DNA of 64,000 nucleotides from Neobacillus citreus (GCF_018343545.2 NZ_JAGYPE020000021.1:1-64000), one strand, 5' to 3'; shown: positions 26,853 to 36,429, counted from the first letter of the stretch. Notes: generated from the sequence alone by a model not told the origin. Program-made: numbers and translations.

Positions 26853-27959
26853 GTGAGTGACCTACAACATATATGCATAGGCTGCGGAGTAAAGGTTCAG
26901 ACAGAAGACCCTGAGAAAATTGGTTATGCTCCCGCTTCCGCATTGGAAAAAGAAACAATTATTTGTCAAAGATGCTTTCGTCTCAAGCATTATAATGAAG
27001 TACAGGATGTCAGCTTAACAGATGACGATTTTTTAAAAATACTAAATGGAATCGGCAAAACCGATGCGTTGGTTGTCATGATAGTCGATATTTTCGACTT
27101 TAACGGCAGTTGGCTTCCTGGGCTCCACCGGTTTGTCGGGGGCAATAAAGTGATCCTCGTTGGCAACAAGGTCGATCTGCTGCCGAAATCAGTTAAACAT
27201 AATAAGTTGATTCATTGGATGAAGCAGGAAGCACGGGAGCTAGGGTTGCGTCCTGAGGAGGTATTTTTGGTCAGTGCGGCAAAGGGCTGGACGATGAAAG
27301 AAACAGCCGCTGCCATAGATGAATACCGCGATGGAAAGGACGTCTATGTAGTCGGCTGTACGAATGTTGGAAAATCTACCTTTATCAATCGGATTATAAA
27401 AGAGGTGACCGGCGAAGGGGATATCATTACGACCTCTCACTTTCCTGGCACGACGTTAGATATTATCCAAATTCCGCTTGATGACGGAAAATCACTAGTG
27501 GATACACCGGGAATTATCAATCACCATCAAATGGCGCATTTTGTTGATAAAAGGGATTTAAAAGTGATTACGCCTAAAAGAGAAATCAAGCCGATGGTTT
27601 TTCAATTGAATGAGGGGCAGACATTATTCTTTGGCGGGCTGGCCCGGTTTGATTACGTAAGCGGAGGCAGAAGATCTTTTGTTTGTTATCTTTCCAACGA
27701 TTTAAACATCCATCGGACAAAAGTCGAAAATGCCGATGAGCTTTATGAAAAACATGTTGGGGAAATGCTGACCCCTCCTCGGCAAGAGCATCTGGAAACA
27801 TTTCCGGAGCTTGTCAAACAAGAGTTTTTCATTAAGGAAGCCAAGACAGATATTGTTTTTTCAGGTCTTGGCTGGGTGACTGTCAATGAACCAGGAGCTA
27901 AGGTAATCGCCTATGTTCCCAAAGGTGTTCAAGCATTATTACGAAAATCATTAATATAA
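26853..27959 (+). CDS. yqeH: Circularly permuted GTPase YqeH
   Basis: A 368-residue GTPase of the YlqF/YawG group that supports 30S ribosome assembly. The N-terminal Cys4 zinc finger is CIGCG...CQRC. The G motifs occur in permuted order: NKVDLLPK (G4), SAAKGW (G5), GCTNVGKSTFINRI (G1), then TTSHFPGTT (G2) and DTPGI (G3). The C-terminal third is the RNA-binding part. Start GTG. Confidence 0.95.
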   Translation: MSDLQHICIGCGVKVQTEDPEKIGYAPASALEKETIICQRCFRLKHYNEVQDVSLTDDDFLKILNGIGKTDALVVMIVDIFDFNGSWLPGLHRFVGGNKVILVGNKVDLLPKSVKHNKLIHWMKQEARELGLRPEEVFLVSAAKGWTMKETAAAIDEYRDGKDVYVVGCTNVGKSTFINRIIKEVTGEGDIITTSHFPGTTLDIIQIPLDDGKSLVDTPGIINHHQMAHFVDKRDLKVITPKREIKPMVFQLNEGQTLFFGGLARFDYVSGGRRSFVCYLSNDLNIHRTKVENADELYEKHVGEMLTPPRQEHLETFPELVKQEFFIKEAKTDIVFSGLGWVTVNEPGAKVIAYVPKGVQALLRKSLI

Positions 27960-27986
27960 AAAGTGAAACTGGGTGGGGAGAAATAC

Positions 27987-28817
27987 GTGAAAAAGCTATA
28001 TGCGGTTATTGGATATCCAATCGGGCACTCCATGTCCCCGGTGATGCACAATGATTTATTTTCTTTTTATCAAATCGATGGCCATTATCTCCCTTTTCAA
28101 GTGGCGCCGGAGAACCTCGAGGATGCTGTGAAAGGCTTAAAAGCAATTGGGGTTGGTGGATTTAATGTAACTATTCCTCATAAAAGCAGAATCATCCCTT
28201 ATCTTGATGGGGTAGACGAACTGGCGAATGCAATTGGTGCGGTAAATACCGTCGTTAACGAAGACGGCCGTTTGATTGGTTATAATACAGACGGATCTGG
28301 ATTTCTAACGGGATTGGAAAACCAATTTGCTTCTATTGAAGGAAAAAAGATTCTTGTGATTGGAGCGGGCGGTGCGACCAGAGGTATTTATTTTACTTTG
28401 GCAAAGGAAAAACCCGCTAAGATTGACATTGCCAACCGGACCGTGGAGAAAGCTTGGAGTCTCATTAATGATTGTCCGTATCCCAATTCATCAGCTGCCT
28501 TTTCTTTGGAGGAAGCGGAACAGGTACTGGAAGATTACGACTTAATTATCCAGACAACCATGATTGGGATGGCGCCGAAAGTTTCTGAACAGCCGATTAA
28601 ACTCGACAACTTAAAGAAACAGGCAATTGTTTGTGATATTGTTTACAATCCGCTGAAAACAAAATTTTTACAAGATGCGGAACAAAAAGGTGCACAAATT
28701 CAAAATGGGATTGATATGTTTGTTTTTCAAGGGGCTCTTGCTTTTGAAAAATGGACAGGGACTTTCCCGGATGCAGAACGAATGAGAGCAATTGTGCTCA
28801 AACAACTCGGAGGTTAA
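27987..28817 (+). CDS. aroE: Shikimate dehydrogenase
   Basis: A 276-residue NADPH-dependent enzyme of the shikimate pathway reducing 3-dehydroshikimate. GYPIGHSMSPVMHN and GGFNVTIPHKSRI carry the substrate Ser and catalytic Lys; GYNTDGSGF gives the Asp; VIGAGGATRGIYF is the dinucleotide-binding loop. GTG at 27987 is chosen because GGTGGGGAG lies upstream; a GTG at 27963 has no site. Confidence 0.93.
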   Translation: MKKLYAVIGYPIGHSMSPVMHNDLFSFYQIDGHYLPFQVAPENLEDAVKGLKAIGVGGFNVTIPHKSRIIPYLDGVDELANAIGAVNTVVNEDGRLIGYNTDGSGFLTGLENQFASIEGKKILVIGAGGATRGIYFTLAKEKPAKIDIANRTVEKAWSLINDCPYPNSSAAFSLEEAEQVLEDYDLIIQTTMIGMAPKVSEQPIKLDNLKKQAIVCDIVYNPLKTKFLQDAEQKGAQIQNGIDMFVFQGALAFEKWTGTFPDAERMRAIVLKQLGG

Positions 28818-28820
28818 TAC

Positions 28821-29111
28821 ATGTTAACAGGAAAACAGAAACGATTTTTACGTTCAAAGGCCCATCATTTAGATCCGATTTTTCAAGTTGGAAAGGGCGG
28901 CGTAAATGAGAACATGGTGAAGCAAATTGCTGATGCTCTTGAGGCAAGGGAACTCTTTAAAGTAAGTGTCCTACAAAACTGCGACGAAGATAAAAATGTG
29001 GTTGCCCAGCAGCTTGCTGATGGGGCAGGGGCAGAATTAGTACAGATTATCGGAAATACGATCGTCCTTTATAAGGAATCGGTTGAAAATAAACAAATTA
29101 CTCTTCCCTAA
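28821..29111 (+). CDS. yqeI: YhbY-type CRM domain RNA-binding protein YqeI
   Basis: A 96-residue protein: LTGKQKRFLRSKAHHLDPIFQVGKGG at the start is the CRM domain signature with the GxxG-like VGKGGV loop. These proteins bind precursor 50S particles. It starts three bases after aroE. Confidence 0.92.
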   Translation: MLTGKQKRFLRSKAHHLDPIFQVGKGGVNENMVKQIADALEARELFKVSVLQNCDEDKNVVAQQLADGAGAELVQIIGNTIVLYKESVENKQITLP

Positions 29112-29131
29112 AGTAAAGGTGGGGTTGTATT

Positions 29132-29698
29132 ATGAAGGTTGGAATTTTGGGCGGAACGTTTGATCCACCACATTTCGGACATCTTTTGATTGCTAATGAG
29201 GTTTTAGCCGCTCTTTCGCTTGATGAAATTTGGCTCATGCCGAATCGAGAGCCTCCGCATAAGAAAAAATCGGAATCGATTTCGAACAATGACAGGCTTC
29301 AGATGCTGGATTTGGCCATTGAAGGGAATCAGGCATTCAAAATTCAGCCAATCGAACTTGACAGGGAGGGGCCATCTTATACCCTTGATACGATGAAGGT
29401 CCTTAATGAAACCTATCCCGGGCATCAATTTCATTTCATAATTGGTGCGGACATGATTGAATATTTGCCTAAATGGCATAAAATTGATGAACTGGTTAAG
29501 CTTGTCCAATTTGTCGGCGTACAAAGACCTTCCTACAGCCATCTTACAGAGTATCCTATTCTGTACGTTGATGTACCGGCGATAGAGGTATCTTCAAGTA
29601 TGATTAGAGAAAGATTTAAAAACGGAAAAACTGCGCGTTATTTAATGCCTGATTCCATCATCCACTATATTGAGGAGAACCATTTATATGGAACGTGA
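29132..29698 (+). CDS. nadD: Nicotinate-nucleotide adenylyltransferase
   Basis: A 188-residue enzyme forming deamido-NAD from nicotinate mononucleotide and [21 protein letters not shown] contains the HxGH nucleotidyltransferase motif and [14 protein letters not shown] is the C-terminal ATP motif. AAAGGTGGGG precedes ATG. Overlaps yqeK by 11 bases. Confidence 0.95.
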   Translation: MKVGILGGTFDPPHFGHLLIANEVLAALSLDEIWLMPNREPPHKKKSESISNNDRLQMLDLAIEGNQAFKIQPIELDREGPSYTLDTMKVLNETYPGHQFHFIIGADMIEYLPKWHKIDELVKLVQFVGVQRPSYSHLTEYPILYVDVPAIEVSSSMIRERFKNGKTARYLMPDSIIHYIEENHLYGT

Positions 29699-30257
29699 TG
29701 TAGCATTAAAGCTTGTAAAGGAACAATTAACGGAGCATCGCTACCAGCATACCTTAGGCGTAATGGAAACAGCCATTGCGTTAGCTAGAAGGTATGGGGC
29801 AGATGAAAAAAAGGCCGAAACGGCTGCTATTTTTCATGATTATGCCAAATTCCGCCCAAAAGAGGAAATGAAGGAAATTATTAGGACCCAGGGGTTTTCT
29901 CAGGATCTACTCAGGTTTAATGCTGAACTTTGGCATGCTCCTGCCGGCACCTATCTTGTTGAGAAGGAAGCAGGGATTAAAGACAGAGAAATTCTCGATG
30001 CTATCCGTTACCATACATCAGGAAGGCCGGGGATGAGCCTGCTTGAAAAAATTATCTATTTAGCGGATTATATTGAACCAGGCAGACACTTTCCGGGTGT
30101 TGAGGAAGTACGGGAAATGGCAAACGAGAATTTAGATAAAGCATTGATCCAATCAGTCAAAAATACGATATTATTTTTAATGAAAAAAAATCAGACTGTC
30201 TATCCAGAAACGTTTCATACGTATAATGATTTAATCCAAAATGGAAGGGTTGAGTAA
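29688..30257 (+). CDS. yqeK: HD domain phosphohydrolase YqeK
   Basis: A 189-residue HD-domain protein: [26 protein letters not shown] (the HD pair) and [13 protein letters not shown] give the metal-binding His and Asp residues. Homologues hydrolyse diadenosine tetraphosphate to two ADP. Start ATG at 29688 inside the end of nadD, with GAGGAG in the nadD tail; an upstream TTG is not needed. Confidence 0.9.
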   Translation: MERDVALKLVKEQLTEHRYQHTLGVMETAIALARRYGADEKKAETAAIFHDYAKFRPKEEMKEIIRTQGFSQDLLRFNAELWHAPAGTYLVEKEAGIKDREILDAIRYHTSGRPGMSLLEKIIYLADYIEPGRHFPGVEEVREMANENLDKALIQSVKNTILFLMKKNQTVYPETFHTYNDLIQNGRVE

Positions 30258-30614
30258 ATGGACAATCAAGAACTACTTCAATTGACAGTTAAAGCAGCGG
30301 ATGATAAAAGGGCTGAAAACATTCTTGCACTAAACATGAAGGGAATTTCGCTAATTGCCGATTACTTTATGATTTGTCATGGAAATTCCGATAAGCAGGT
30401 TCAGGCAATCGCAAGAGAAATTAGGGAAAAAGCCAATGAAAACGGGCTTGATGTGAAGAGAATGGAAGGTTTTGATGAAGCGCGGTGGGTGTTAATCGAT
30501 TTGGGGGACGTTGTTGCCCATGTCTTCCATCGTGACGAAAGAAGCTATTATAATTTGGAGCGCTTGTGGGGAGATGCCCCGCGGGTTGACGTCTTGAGTG
30601 AATTAAATTCATGA
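30258..30614 (+). CDS. rsfS: Ribosomal silencing factor RsfS
   Basis: A 118-residue protein of the Iojap/DUF143 family: ADYFMICHGNSDKQVQAIA and VVAHVFHRDERSYYNLERLW are signatures. It binds L14 and prevents subunit joining in poor growth conditions. It touches yqeK and overlaps yqeM by four bases (ATGA). Confidence 0.95.
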   Translation: MDNQELLQLTVKAADDKRAENILALNMKGISLIADYFMICHGNSDKQVQAIAREIREKANENGLDVKRMEGFDEARWVLIDLGDVVAHVFHRDERSYYNLERLWGDAPRVDVLSELNS

Positions 30615-31360
30615 CAAGCTACCAGCATTTCGCCTATCTTTATGACGAACTCATGAAGGACGCACCATATGATGAATGGATTCGATTTGTGGAAGAGAAG
30701 CTTGCCAAATACGATATTAAAGGTAGAAAGCTGCTTGACCTAGCCTGTGGAACAGGGCAGCTTTCTGTTCGTTTTGCCAAGCAGGGCTTCCAAGTGACCG
30801 GATCTGATTTATCGGCTGACATGCTGGCTGTTGCCCAAGCAAAAGCAGAAGCAGAGGGGCTTGTGATTCCATTCTTTGAACAGAATATGGCTGAATTCGA
30901 AAACCTGGAACAGTTTGATGTCATCGGCATCTTTTGCGACTCCTTGAATTATTTGGAAACGGAACAAGAGGTTAAAGAAACCTTTTTGCATGTTTTTCAA
31001 CATTTACAGCAGGGCGGACTTTTTATTTTTGATGTTCATTCTATTTATAAAATCATTCAAGTCTTTATGAACCAAACCTTTGCTTTAAATGAAGACCATA
31101 TCGCTTATATTTGGAATAGCTTCCCAGGGGAGGAGCCAAATAGCGTGGAGCATGAGCTAAGCTTTTTTGTCTTGGATGAAAAGTCGGGAAGATATGATCG
31201 TTATGATGAGCTTCATTATCAGCGAACCTTTAGTGTTCAGCAATATTCCGATTGGCTGGCTGAGGCAGGTTTTCAATTATTAGAGATAAATGCTGATTTT
31301 GAGCATGCTAAACCACAAACCCATTCAGAACGAATTTTTTTTATTGCACACAAAAAATAA
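30611..31360 (+). CDS. yqeM: SAM-dependent methyltransferase YqeM
   Basis: A 249-residue class I methyltransferase: LLDLACGTGQLSVRFAKQGF is motif I and GSDLSADML the adenine-side motif. It lies at the end of the yqeG operon and overlaps rsfS. The substrate is unknown. Confidence 0.9.
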   Translation: MTSYQHFAYLYDELMKDAPYDEWIRFVEEKLAKYDIKGRKLLDLACGTGQLSVRFAKQGFQVTGSDLSADMLAVAQAKAEAEGLVIPFFEQNMAEFENLEQFDVIGIFCDSLNYLETEQEVKETFLHVFQHLQQGGLFIFDVHSIYKIIQVFMNQTFALNEDHIAYIWNSFPGEEPNSVEHELSFFVLDEKSGRYDRYDELHYQRTFSVQQYSDWLAEAGFQLLEINADFEHAKPQTHSERIFFIAHKK

Positions 31361-31390
31361 GCCATCTTTCTTAAAAAGATGGCTTTTTTT
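31358..31390. terminator. Terminator between yqeM and comER
   Basis: Perfect eleven-base arms AAGCCATCTTT and AAAGATGGCTT with a five-base loop, overlapping the yqeM stop and followed by an eight-T run. A-rich sequence on the other side may let it stop comER transcription too. Confidence 0.9.
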
Positions 31391-31427
31391 TATTTATTCT
31401 TGCAGGAATTTGCGGAAATTTGGCGAA

Positions 31428-32252
31428 TTAATGTTTTGAGATATGCAATTCTACTTTATCAAGATCTTCCTTGAATTTTGCGTGGGTGGCTTGAAATACA
31501 TGTTCAAACATTTCCCCAAGCTCATTGTCGAGCACCTTAATTCCTTCTCCGGTAATTCCGCCTTTCACACAAACTTTTTCCTGGAGCGATGGTAAGGTAT
31601 AATGGCCTTGCTTAAGCAATTCACCAAGACCTACAATCATCTCACTGGCCAAAACTGTGGCTACTTTTTCATCGATTTCCGTTTCCTTTACGGCTGCATT
31701 AATAAATGCCTGCAGCAAATAACTGAAAAATGCAGGTCCGCAGCTGACAATATCCGATGCTACTCTTGTTACCTTTTCATCAATATCAACTGGGACTGAA
31801 ATCTTCGTCATTAAATTGTCCATTTCCAATCTCCAATTATCCTGACAGCTTTCCCCATAGGTCATTAAGGAAACTCCCGAAAGAGCCCGATTCGTGATGC
31901 TTGGGATGACTCTTACCACAGAACAAGAAACCTTACTCTCAATTTGTGCTGTACTGATAGGGCTTGTTATCGAAACAAGACATTTATTTTCCGTCAAATG
32001 GGGATTGATCTTATCTATCACCTTAAAAACATCTAATGGCTTTACACAAACAAATATTAAATCGGATTGTGCCGCAACTTCTACTTCATTTGCCCCAACC
32101 CTAATTTCCTTGTATTTATCTTTAAGCAGCATGGCTTTAGCGATCGTTCTGTTCGTAATCAGCATCGAAGAAGGAGATACGGCTTCTCCGTCAATTAACG
32201 CTTCCACCAAAATCCTCCCCATATTACCGGTGCCGATAATGCCAATATTCAT
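31428..32252 (-). CDS. comER: ComER, pyrroline-5-carboxylate reductase homologue
   Basis: A 274-residue protein with the N-terminal GIIGTGNMGRILVEALI dinucleotide loop and the ProC-like C-terminal helices (VSCGPAFFSYLLQAFINAA, VCVKGGITGEGIKVL). It is opposite to comEA as in B. subtilis, where it is dispensable for competence and has been linked to sporulation and biofilm formation. True ProC activity cannot be inferred. Confidence 0.9.
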   Translation of the reverse strand: MNIGIIGTGNMGRILVEALIDGEAVSPSSMLITNRTIAKAMLLKDKYKEIRVGANEVEVAAQSDLIFVCVKPLDVFKVIDKINPHLTENKCLVSITSPISTAQIESKVSCSVVRVIPSITNRALSGVSLMTYGESCQDNWRLEMDNLMTKISVPVDIDEKVTRVASDIVSCGPAFFSYLLQAFINAAVKETEIDEKVATVLASEMIVGLGELLKQGHYTLPSLQEKVCVKGGITGEGIKVLDNELGEMFEHVFQATHAKFKEDLDKVELHISKH

Positions 32253-32339
32253 TGTTTCGACCCTCCTTCACCTCAGAGTTTCTTTTATAACCTTATGAGG
32301 AATGTTTGTAAAATATACCTTTAGAAAGGATGGATCCAA

Positions 32340-32993
32340 GTGAAAGACTGGTTGATGGAACATAAGAGTTATGCTGTTGCTGTTGCATTGCTTGTCGTGG
32401 TCTTGATTTTTTATTTTTACCAAAACGGTGCTAGTGAGGCTATCCAACCGCAGCCCTTAGCGACTGATCAAGTATCAGAGGCAGGCAGTATTCAAGAAAA
32501 ATCCGATGAAATTATGGGGAAGAAACAGAGTCAAACAGCTCCAGTGATCATGGTAGATGTAAAGGGACAGGTGAAACAGCCAGGTGTTTATAAGGCCTCA
32601 GAGGGGGAGCGGGTTATTGATGTGGTTAGCCGTGCGGGAGGTGTAACCGAACAGGCCGAGCAAGGCCAAGTGAATTTTGCTGAACGGGTAAAGGATGAAA
32701 TGGTCATTTATATTCCGGCAAAGGGTGAAGGGGCGGTGGTTCTCCCGGAGGCATCGGGAAATGGAGTAATGGTCTCAGGGGGGACAGGTCAGAATGAAGG
32801 GAAAATTAATCTCAATAAAGCGGAGGTCAATGAACTGCAAAACCTGCCTGGTATCGGGCCGGCAAAGGCAGCGGCGATCATCGATTACCGGGAAACAAGC
32901 GGACCCTTTAAACGAGCAGAAGATTTAAAGAATGTCAGCGGAATCGGTGAAAAAACGTATGAAAAATTAAAGGATTTGGTTACGGCGCCATAA
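32340..32993 (+). CDS. comEA: Competence DNA receptor ComEA
   Basis: A 217-residue membrane-anchored protein: one N-terminal helix (YAVAVALLVVVLIFYFY), a flexible linker, an SLBB-like domain (VMVDVKGQVKQPGVYKASEG) and two helix-hairpin-helix units at the end (LQNLPGIGPAKAAAIIDYR, LKNVSGIGEKTYEKL) that bind double-stranded DNA outside the membrane. GTG start behind AAAGGATGG. First gene of comEA-comEB-comEC. Confidence 0.95.
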   Translation: MKDWLMEHKSYAVAVALLVVVLIFYFYQNGASEAIQPQPLATDQVSEAGSIQEKSDEIMGKKQSQTAPVIMVDVKGQVKQPGVYKASEGERVIDVVSRAGGVTEQAEQGQVNFAERVKDEMVIYIPAKGEGAVVLPEASGNGVMVSGGTGQNEGKINLNKAEVNELQNLPGIGPAKAAAIIDYRETSGPFKRAEDLKNVSGIGEKTYEKLKDLVTAP

Positions 32994-33066
32994 TTCTATC
33001 ATTGACGTTCATGGACAAGCACTATTAAACTTAAACAAAGAAAACATCATCAAGGGAGTGGCTAAG

Positions 33067-33528
33067 GTGAATCGTATTTCATGGGATCAATATTTTATGG
33101 CGCAAAGTCATTTGCTTGCACTGAGGAGCACTTGCACCCGGCTCACAGTTGGGGCGACCATTGTTAGGGATAAGCGGATTATCGCCGGGGGCTATAACGG
33201 TTCCATTGCCGGCGGAGACCATTGTATCGATAAAGGTTGTTATGTCGTAGATAATCATTGTATTCGTACTATTCATGCTGAAATGAATGCCCTTTTGCAA
33301 TGTGCAAAATTTGGCGTTCCGACAGCAGAAGCGGAAATTTATGTGACCCATTTTCCTTGTTTGCAATGCTGTAAAGCGATTATCCAGGCTGGCATTAAAA
33401 CTGTTTATTATGCTGAAGATTATAAGAATCATCCTTATGCAATTGAACTGTTTAAACAAGCGAATGTAAAAGTGGAAAAGGTAGAATTAACCGAATCAGT
33501 GATAGATTTTCGAAAGGTTAATTCATAA
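33067..33528 (+). CDS. comEB: dCMP deaminase family protein ComEB
   Basis: A 153-residue zinc deaminase: HAEMNALLQ gives the zinc His and catalytic Glu and PCLQCCKA the two zinc Cys. GGYNGSIAGGDHCIDKGC is the substrate region. GTG at 33067 is chosen over GTG at 33058 because GGGAG at 33054-33058 gives an eight-base spacing. It is not essential for transformation in B. subtilis and is likely a dCMP deaminase. Confidence 0.92.
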   Translation: MNRISWDQYFMAQSHLLALRSTCTRLTVGATIVRDKRIIAGGYNGSIAGGDHCIDKGCYVVDNHCIRTIHAEMNALLQCAKFGVPTAEAEIYVTHFPCLQCCKAIIQAGIKTVYYAEDYKNHPYAIELFKQANVKVEKVELTESVIDFRKVNS

Positions 33529-33537
33529 CCTTTGTTT

Positions 33538-33561
33538 GGCGCCGGACTTGAATCCGGCGTC
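33538..33561 (+). other. G+C-rich hairpin between comEB and comEC
   Basis: Nine pairs (33538-33546 with 33553-33561, one G-T) around CTTGAA. No T-run follows on either strand, so it is not a typical terminator. It may protect or process the comE mRNA. Confidence 0.45.
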
Positions 33562-33590
33562 AATATTATTCAAAGACTGGAGAAGGCACG

Positions 33591-35921
33591 ATGACCGGAA
33601 AATATATTTATTTTGCAGTTGCAGCTCTTTTAGGAGTATTGGCGGCACTGAACCATTTTCTGCCCTATTTTATGTTGTCCATCCTTTATCTGTTTGTTTT
33701 GCACCATTATAAAAAGCTTCAACCATACCTATTATCTGTAATAACCGCAGTATGGCTTGTATTTTTCCTCTTTGGCTTTCAGGCAGCCAACCACAATCAT
33801 ACGAAAATTCCTGAGACTGTCTCTTTATTTTCCCTTGAATATATTCAAGACCCCAAAATAGATGGTGATTTATTACAAATCCAGGCAAAAGAGCATGTTT
33901 ATAAAGAAAAACTCCTTATCCGCTACAAAATGAATTCACAACAAGAAAAAGAAGACCTTAAAGATAAGTCTTTTTATGGTTATGTATGCAAGCTGTCTGG
34001 TGATTTGAAGAAACCAAAGATAGCTAAAAATCCGAATGGCTTTGACTATAGTAATTACCTTAAAACAAAAGAAATTTACTGGATTGTTGAAAGTAAGGAA
34101 AATCCTCTGAGTAACTGTACTCCTGTAAAGAGAAGTTCCCCGTTCACTCTCATTCAAGATCTCCGCTTTATGGGAATACATTACCTCGAAAAACAGTTTC
34201 CAACCGAAATTGCATCATTATCTTCCGCTTTAATTTTTGGCGAGAGGGGAATGCTTAGCCTGGATTTACAGGAGGATTATCAAAAGACAGGACTCGTTCA
34301 TTTATTGGCGATCTCAGGACTCCATGTTTCCCTCCTGATCGGGATGGTTTTTTATATGGGGATAAGATTGGGTTTGACTAGACAGACGATGACGAATTTT
34401 CTTTTGATGGTATTGCCTGTATATGTCATCTTAACTGGCGCGTCTTCGTCAGTAATTCGTGCAGGGCTTATGATTTTTCTTGTTCTGGCAGTAATAAAGT
34501 GGAAGAACCAGCTTAAATTGCTGCCCCTTGATGCCATAAGCCTTGCCTGTATCATATATCTGACCTTTAATCCGTTGGTGCTTTTTGACGTCGGCTTTCA
34601 ATTATCGTTTACAGTAAGTGCCGCCATCATCTTGTCTGCAAAGTATATTTTGGGGAAATACTCGATTACTATTATCCAAATGATTGTCATTTCCGCAGCC
34701 TCTCAATTAACCGCACTCCCTTTTCTGCTGTATCACTTCTTTGGATTGTCCTTCATAGGAATAGTGGCTAACTTAATCTATATCCCGTTATTTTCATATG
34801 TTTATCTTCCTGGATTGTATGGTTTATTTTTTATTCAACTTGTATTAGGGTGGACTCCGGGAATCCTCATAAAATTCTTCATGTCTATAATTACCCTTTT
34901 TAACACTTTAATTGCTTTACTTGCTGATTTAAACTTTGCTGCATTAGTGCCCGGAAGACCAAATCTTTTCTTTTTACTATTTGATATTGTGGTGATTGTT
35001 TGTATTTTTTACATTTGGGAAAAGAGGGGGTATCCAAATAGAAAATGGCATCTTGTCGGTTTATCTGCCGCTCTATTGACATTTCAATCAGGCTGGAACT
35101 GGGCCGACCCCTTTGGTGAGGTAACGATGATCGATGTGGGACAAGGAGATAGTATCTTCATCCATTTTCCCCGTGGTGGCGGGAATTATTTGATTGACAC
35201 GGGTGGAACGATGAATTTTATGGATGAAAATTGGCAAAAGCGGGCGAAACCGTACGAGGTGGGAAGAGATGTTGTTGTTCCATTTTTAAAGGGAAAAGGG
35301 ATCACAAAAATTGATAAATTAATCTTAACACACGGGGATATGGATCATATCGGGGGTGCCAAATCTATAATAAAAGAACTTAAAGTAGAAGAAATTCTTC
35401 TGCCCTCAGTCGCCGAACCATCTGCCATGGAGGAAGAAATCAAGGCGGAGGCTGAAAAAAAGGGAATAAATCTCGTTCTCGTTTCTTCTGGATATCGATG
35501 GGGAAACGCGGATCATCAATTTTATATACTTAGTCCGGATGAGAACTTTAAAGGAGAACGAAACAGCGGGTCGCTTGCCATTTTTGCCCGTTTCGGAGGG
35601 TTGAATTGGTTTTTTGGCGGAGATTTGGATAAGCCGGGTGAGGAAAGAATTATCCAGAAATATCCAGAATTAACGGTAGATGTCCTTAAAGCTGGACATC
35701 ATGGGAGTAAAACATCAAGCTCTGAAGCCTTTATTCGGCAGGTTAAGCCTAAAGCGGCCATTATTTCTGTAGGGGAAGATAATCGATTTGGACACCCCCA
35801 TCAGGAGGTGATTAAGCTTTTAAAAGAAGTAAATGCGGTAATTTATCGAACTGACCTGCAGGGAGCGATTACTTACAGTTTTTATAAAAATACAGGAACC
35901 TTTTCTACGTTTTTGCCATAA
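33591..35921 (+). CDS. comEC: DNA uptake channel protein ComEC
   Basis: A 776-residue polytopic protein. After two or three N-terminal helices comes an OB-fold region (IDGDLLQIQAKEHVYKEKLL), then the competence domain with ALIFGERGMLSLDLQEDYQKTGLVHLLAISGLHVS and many helices, then from about residue 510 a metallo-beta-lactamase domain (VGQGDSIFIHFP, LTHGDMDHIGG, AGHHGSKTSSS) that may degrade the non-transported strand. It forms the channel for single-stranded DNA. Confidence 0.95.
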   Translation: MTGKYIYFAVAALLGVLAALNHFLPYFMLSILYLFVLHHYKKLQPYLLSVITAVWLVFFLFGFQAANHNHTKIPETVSLFSLEYIQDPKIDGDLLQIQAKEHVYKEKLLIRYKMNSQQEKEDLKDKSFYGYVCKLSGDLKKPKIAKNPNGFDYSNYLKTKEIYWIVESKENPLSNCTPVKRSSPFTLIQDLRFMGIHYLEKQFPTEIASLSSALIFGERGMLSLDLQEDYQKTGLVHLLAISGLHVSLLIGMVFYMGIRLGLTRQTMTNFLLMVLPVYVILTGASSSVIRAGLMIFLVLAVIKWKNQLKLLPLDAISLACIIYLTFNPLVLFDVGFQLSFTVSAAIILSAKYILGKYSITIIQMIVISAASQLTALPFLLYHFFGLSFIGIVANLIYIPLFSYVYLPGLYGLFFIQLVLGWTPGILIKFFMSIITLFNTLIALLADLNFAALVPGRPNLFFLLFDIVVIVCIFYIWEKRGYPNRKWHLVGLSAALLTFQSGWNWADPFGEVTMIDVGQGDSIFIHFPRGGGNYLIDTGGTMNFMDENWQKRAKPYEVGRDVVVPFLKGKGITKIDKLILTHGDMDHIGGAKSIIKELKVEEILLPSVAEPSAMEEEIKAEAEKKGINLVLVSSGYRWGNADHQFYILSPDENFKGERNSGSLAIFARFGGLNWFFGGDLDKPGEERIIQKYPELTVDVLKAGHHGSKTSSSEAFIRQVKPKAAIISVGEDNRFGHPHQEVIKLLKEVNAVIYRTDLQGAITYSFYKNTGTFSTFLP

Positions 35922-35937
35922 GATACATCACTTAATG

Positions 35938-35965
35938 AAAAAGAGGCTGCGGGTAATACAGCCTC
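35938..35965 (-). terminator. Terminator of yqzM
   Basis: GAGGCTG (35943-35949) pairs with CAGCCTC (35959-35965); read on the minus strand a T5 run follows. On the plus strand there is no T-run, so comEC may end here only weakly. Confidence 0.7.
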
Positions 35966-35988
35966 CTGAAACTCTTATGTAGCATTAA

Positions 35989-36123
35989 TTAAGAACCGAT
36001 CAGCTTAATGACTGTAGCAATGATAAACATTACAGCAAAAAAGCCAAAAGACACACCAAATCCAACCCCTGAATCAATTGCATCGTTACGCTTGCTTTGC
36101 GGATTTTTTTCAAATTGGTTCAC
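35989..36123 (-). CDS. yqzM: YqzM family small membrane protein
   Basis: A 44-residue protein beginning MNQFEKNPQSKRNDAIDSG and followed by one helix (VSFGFFAVMFIIATVIKLIG). Both the sequence style and the place between comEC and holA match B. subtilis YqzM. Start GTG at 36123 behind AGGAGGGG. Function unknown. Confidence 0.85.
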   Translation of the reverse strand: MNQFEKNPQSKRNDAIDSGVGFGVSFGFFAVMFIIATVIKLIGS

Positions 36124-36259
36124 AGTCTACCCCTCCTATTTCACAATATAGTATAAGCGATTTCCTTAAAAAAATCCAGCCTCCCCTAAATGCTTTTCCT
36201 GTACTGACAAGTGTTGTCAAAATAGTTTGACTAACAAAGGGCTACAATAAGCTTACCAA

Positions 36260-36359
36260 AGGAACTCCGCCTGACATATCGGTACCTAGGGCTGATAAAA
36301 GCAGGCGTTCATTATAGATCGGGAATTGGCACTATGGCGAATGCTGTCAATTCCCTTTT
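36260..36359 (+). ncRNA. Possible small structured RNA between yqzM and holA
   Basis: The 341-base gap holds a CGCCTG...CAGGCG stem (about 36269-36307) enclosing a G/A-rich loop, followed by a perfect eight-base stem GGGAATTG (36321-36328) and CAATTCCC (36348-36355) with a TTTT tail, which looks like an intrinsic terminator. No protein-coding gene covers it. A promoter for it is not clear. Confidence 0.4.
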
Positions 36360-36400
36360 AATTATTCGGAAATAACTATTTCGAACCTGGCGTTTTGTAC

Positions 36401-36429
36401 TTGTCAAATTGTCCAAGCTTCATTACGAT
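36401..36429 (+). promoter_or_regulatory. Probable holA promoter
   Basis: TTGTCA at 36401-36406 and TACGAT at 36424-36429, spacer 17, 36 bases before the holA start. Confidence 0.5.

Noticed and set aside
32281-32339. ComK box upstream of comEA
   Set aside because: AAAATATACCTTTA is only one incomplete AT-box half; two well-spaced boxes could not be found.
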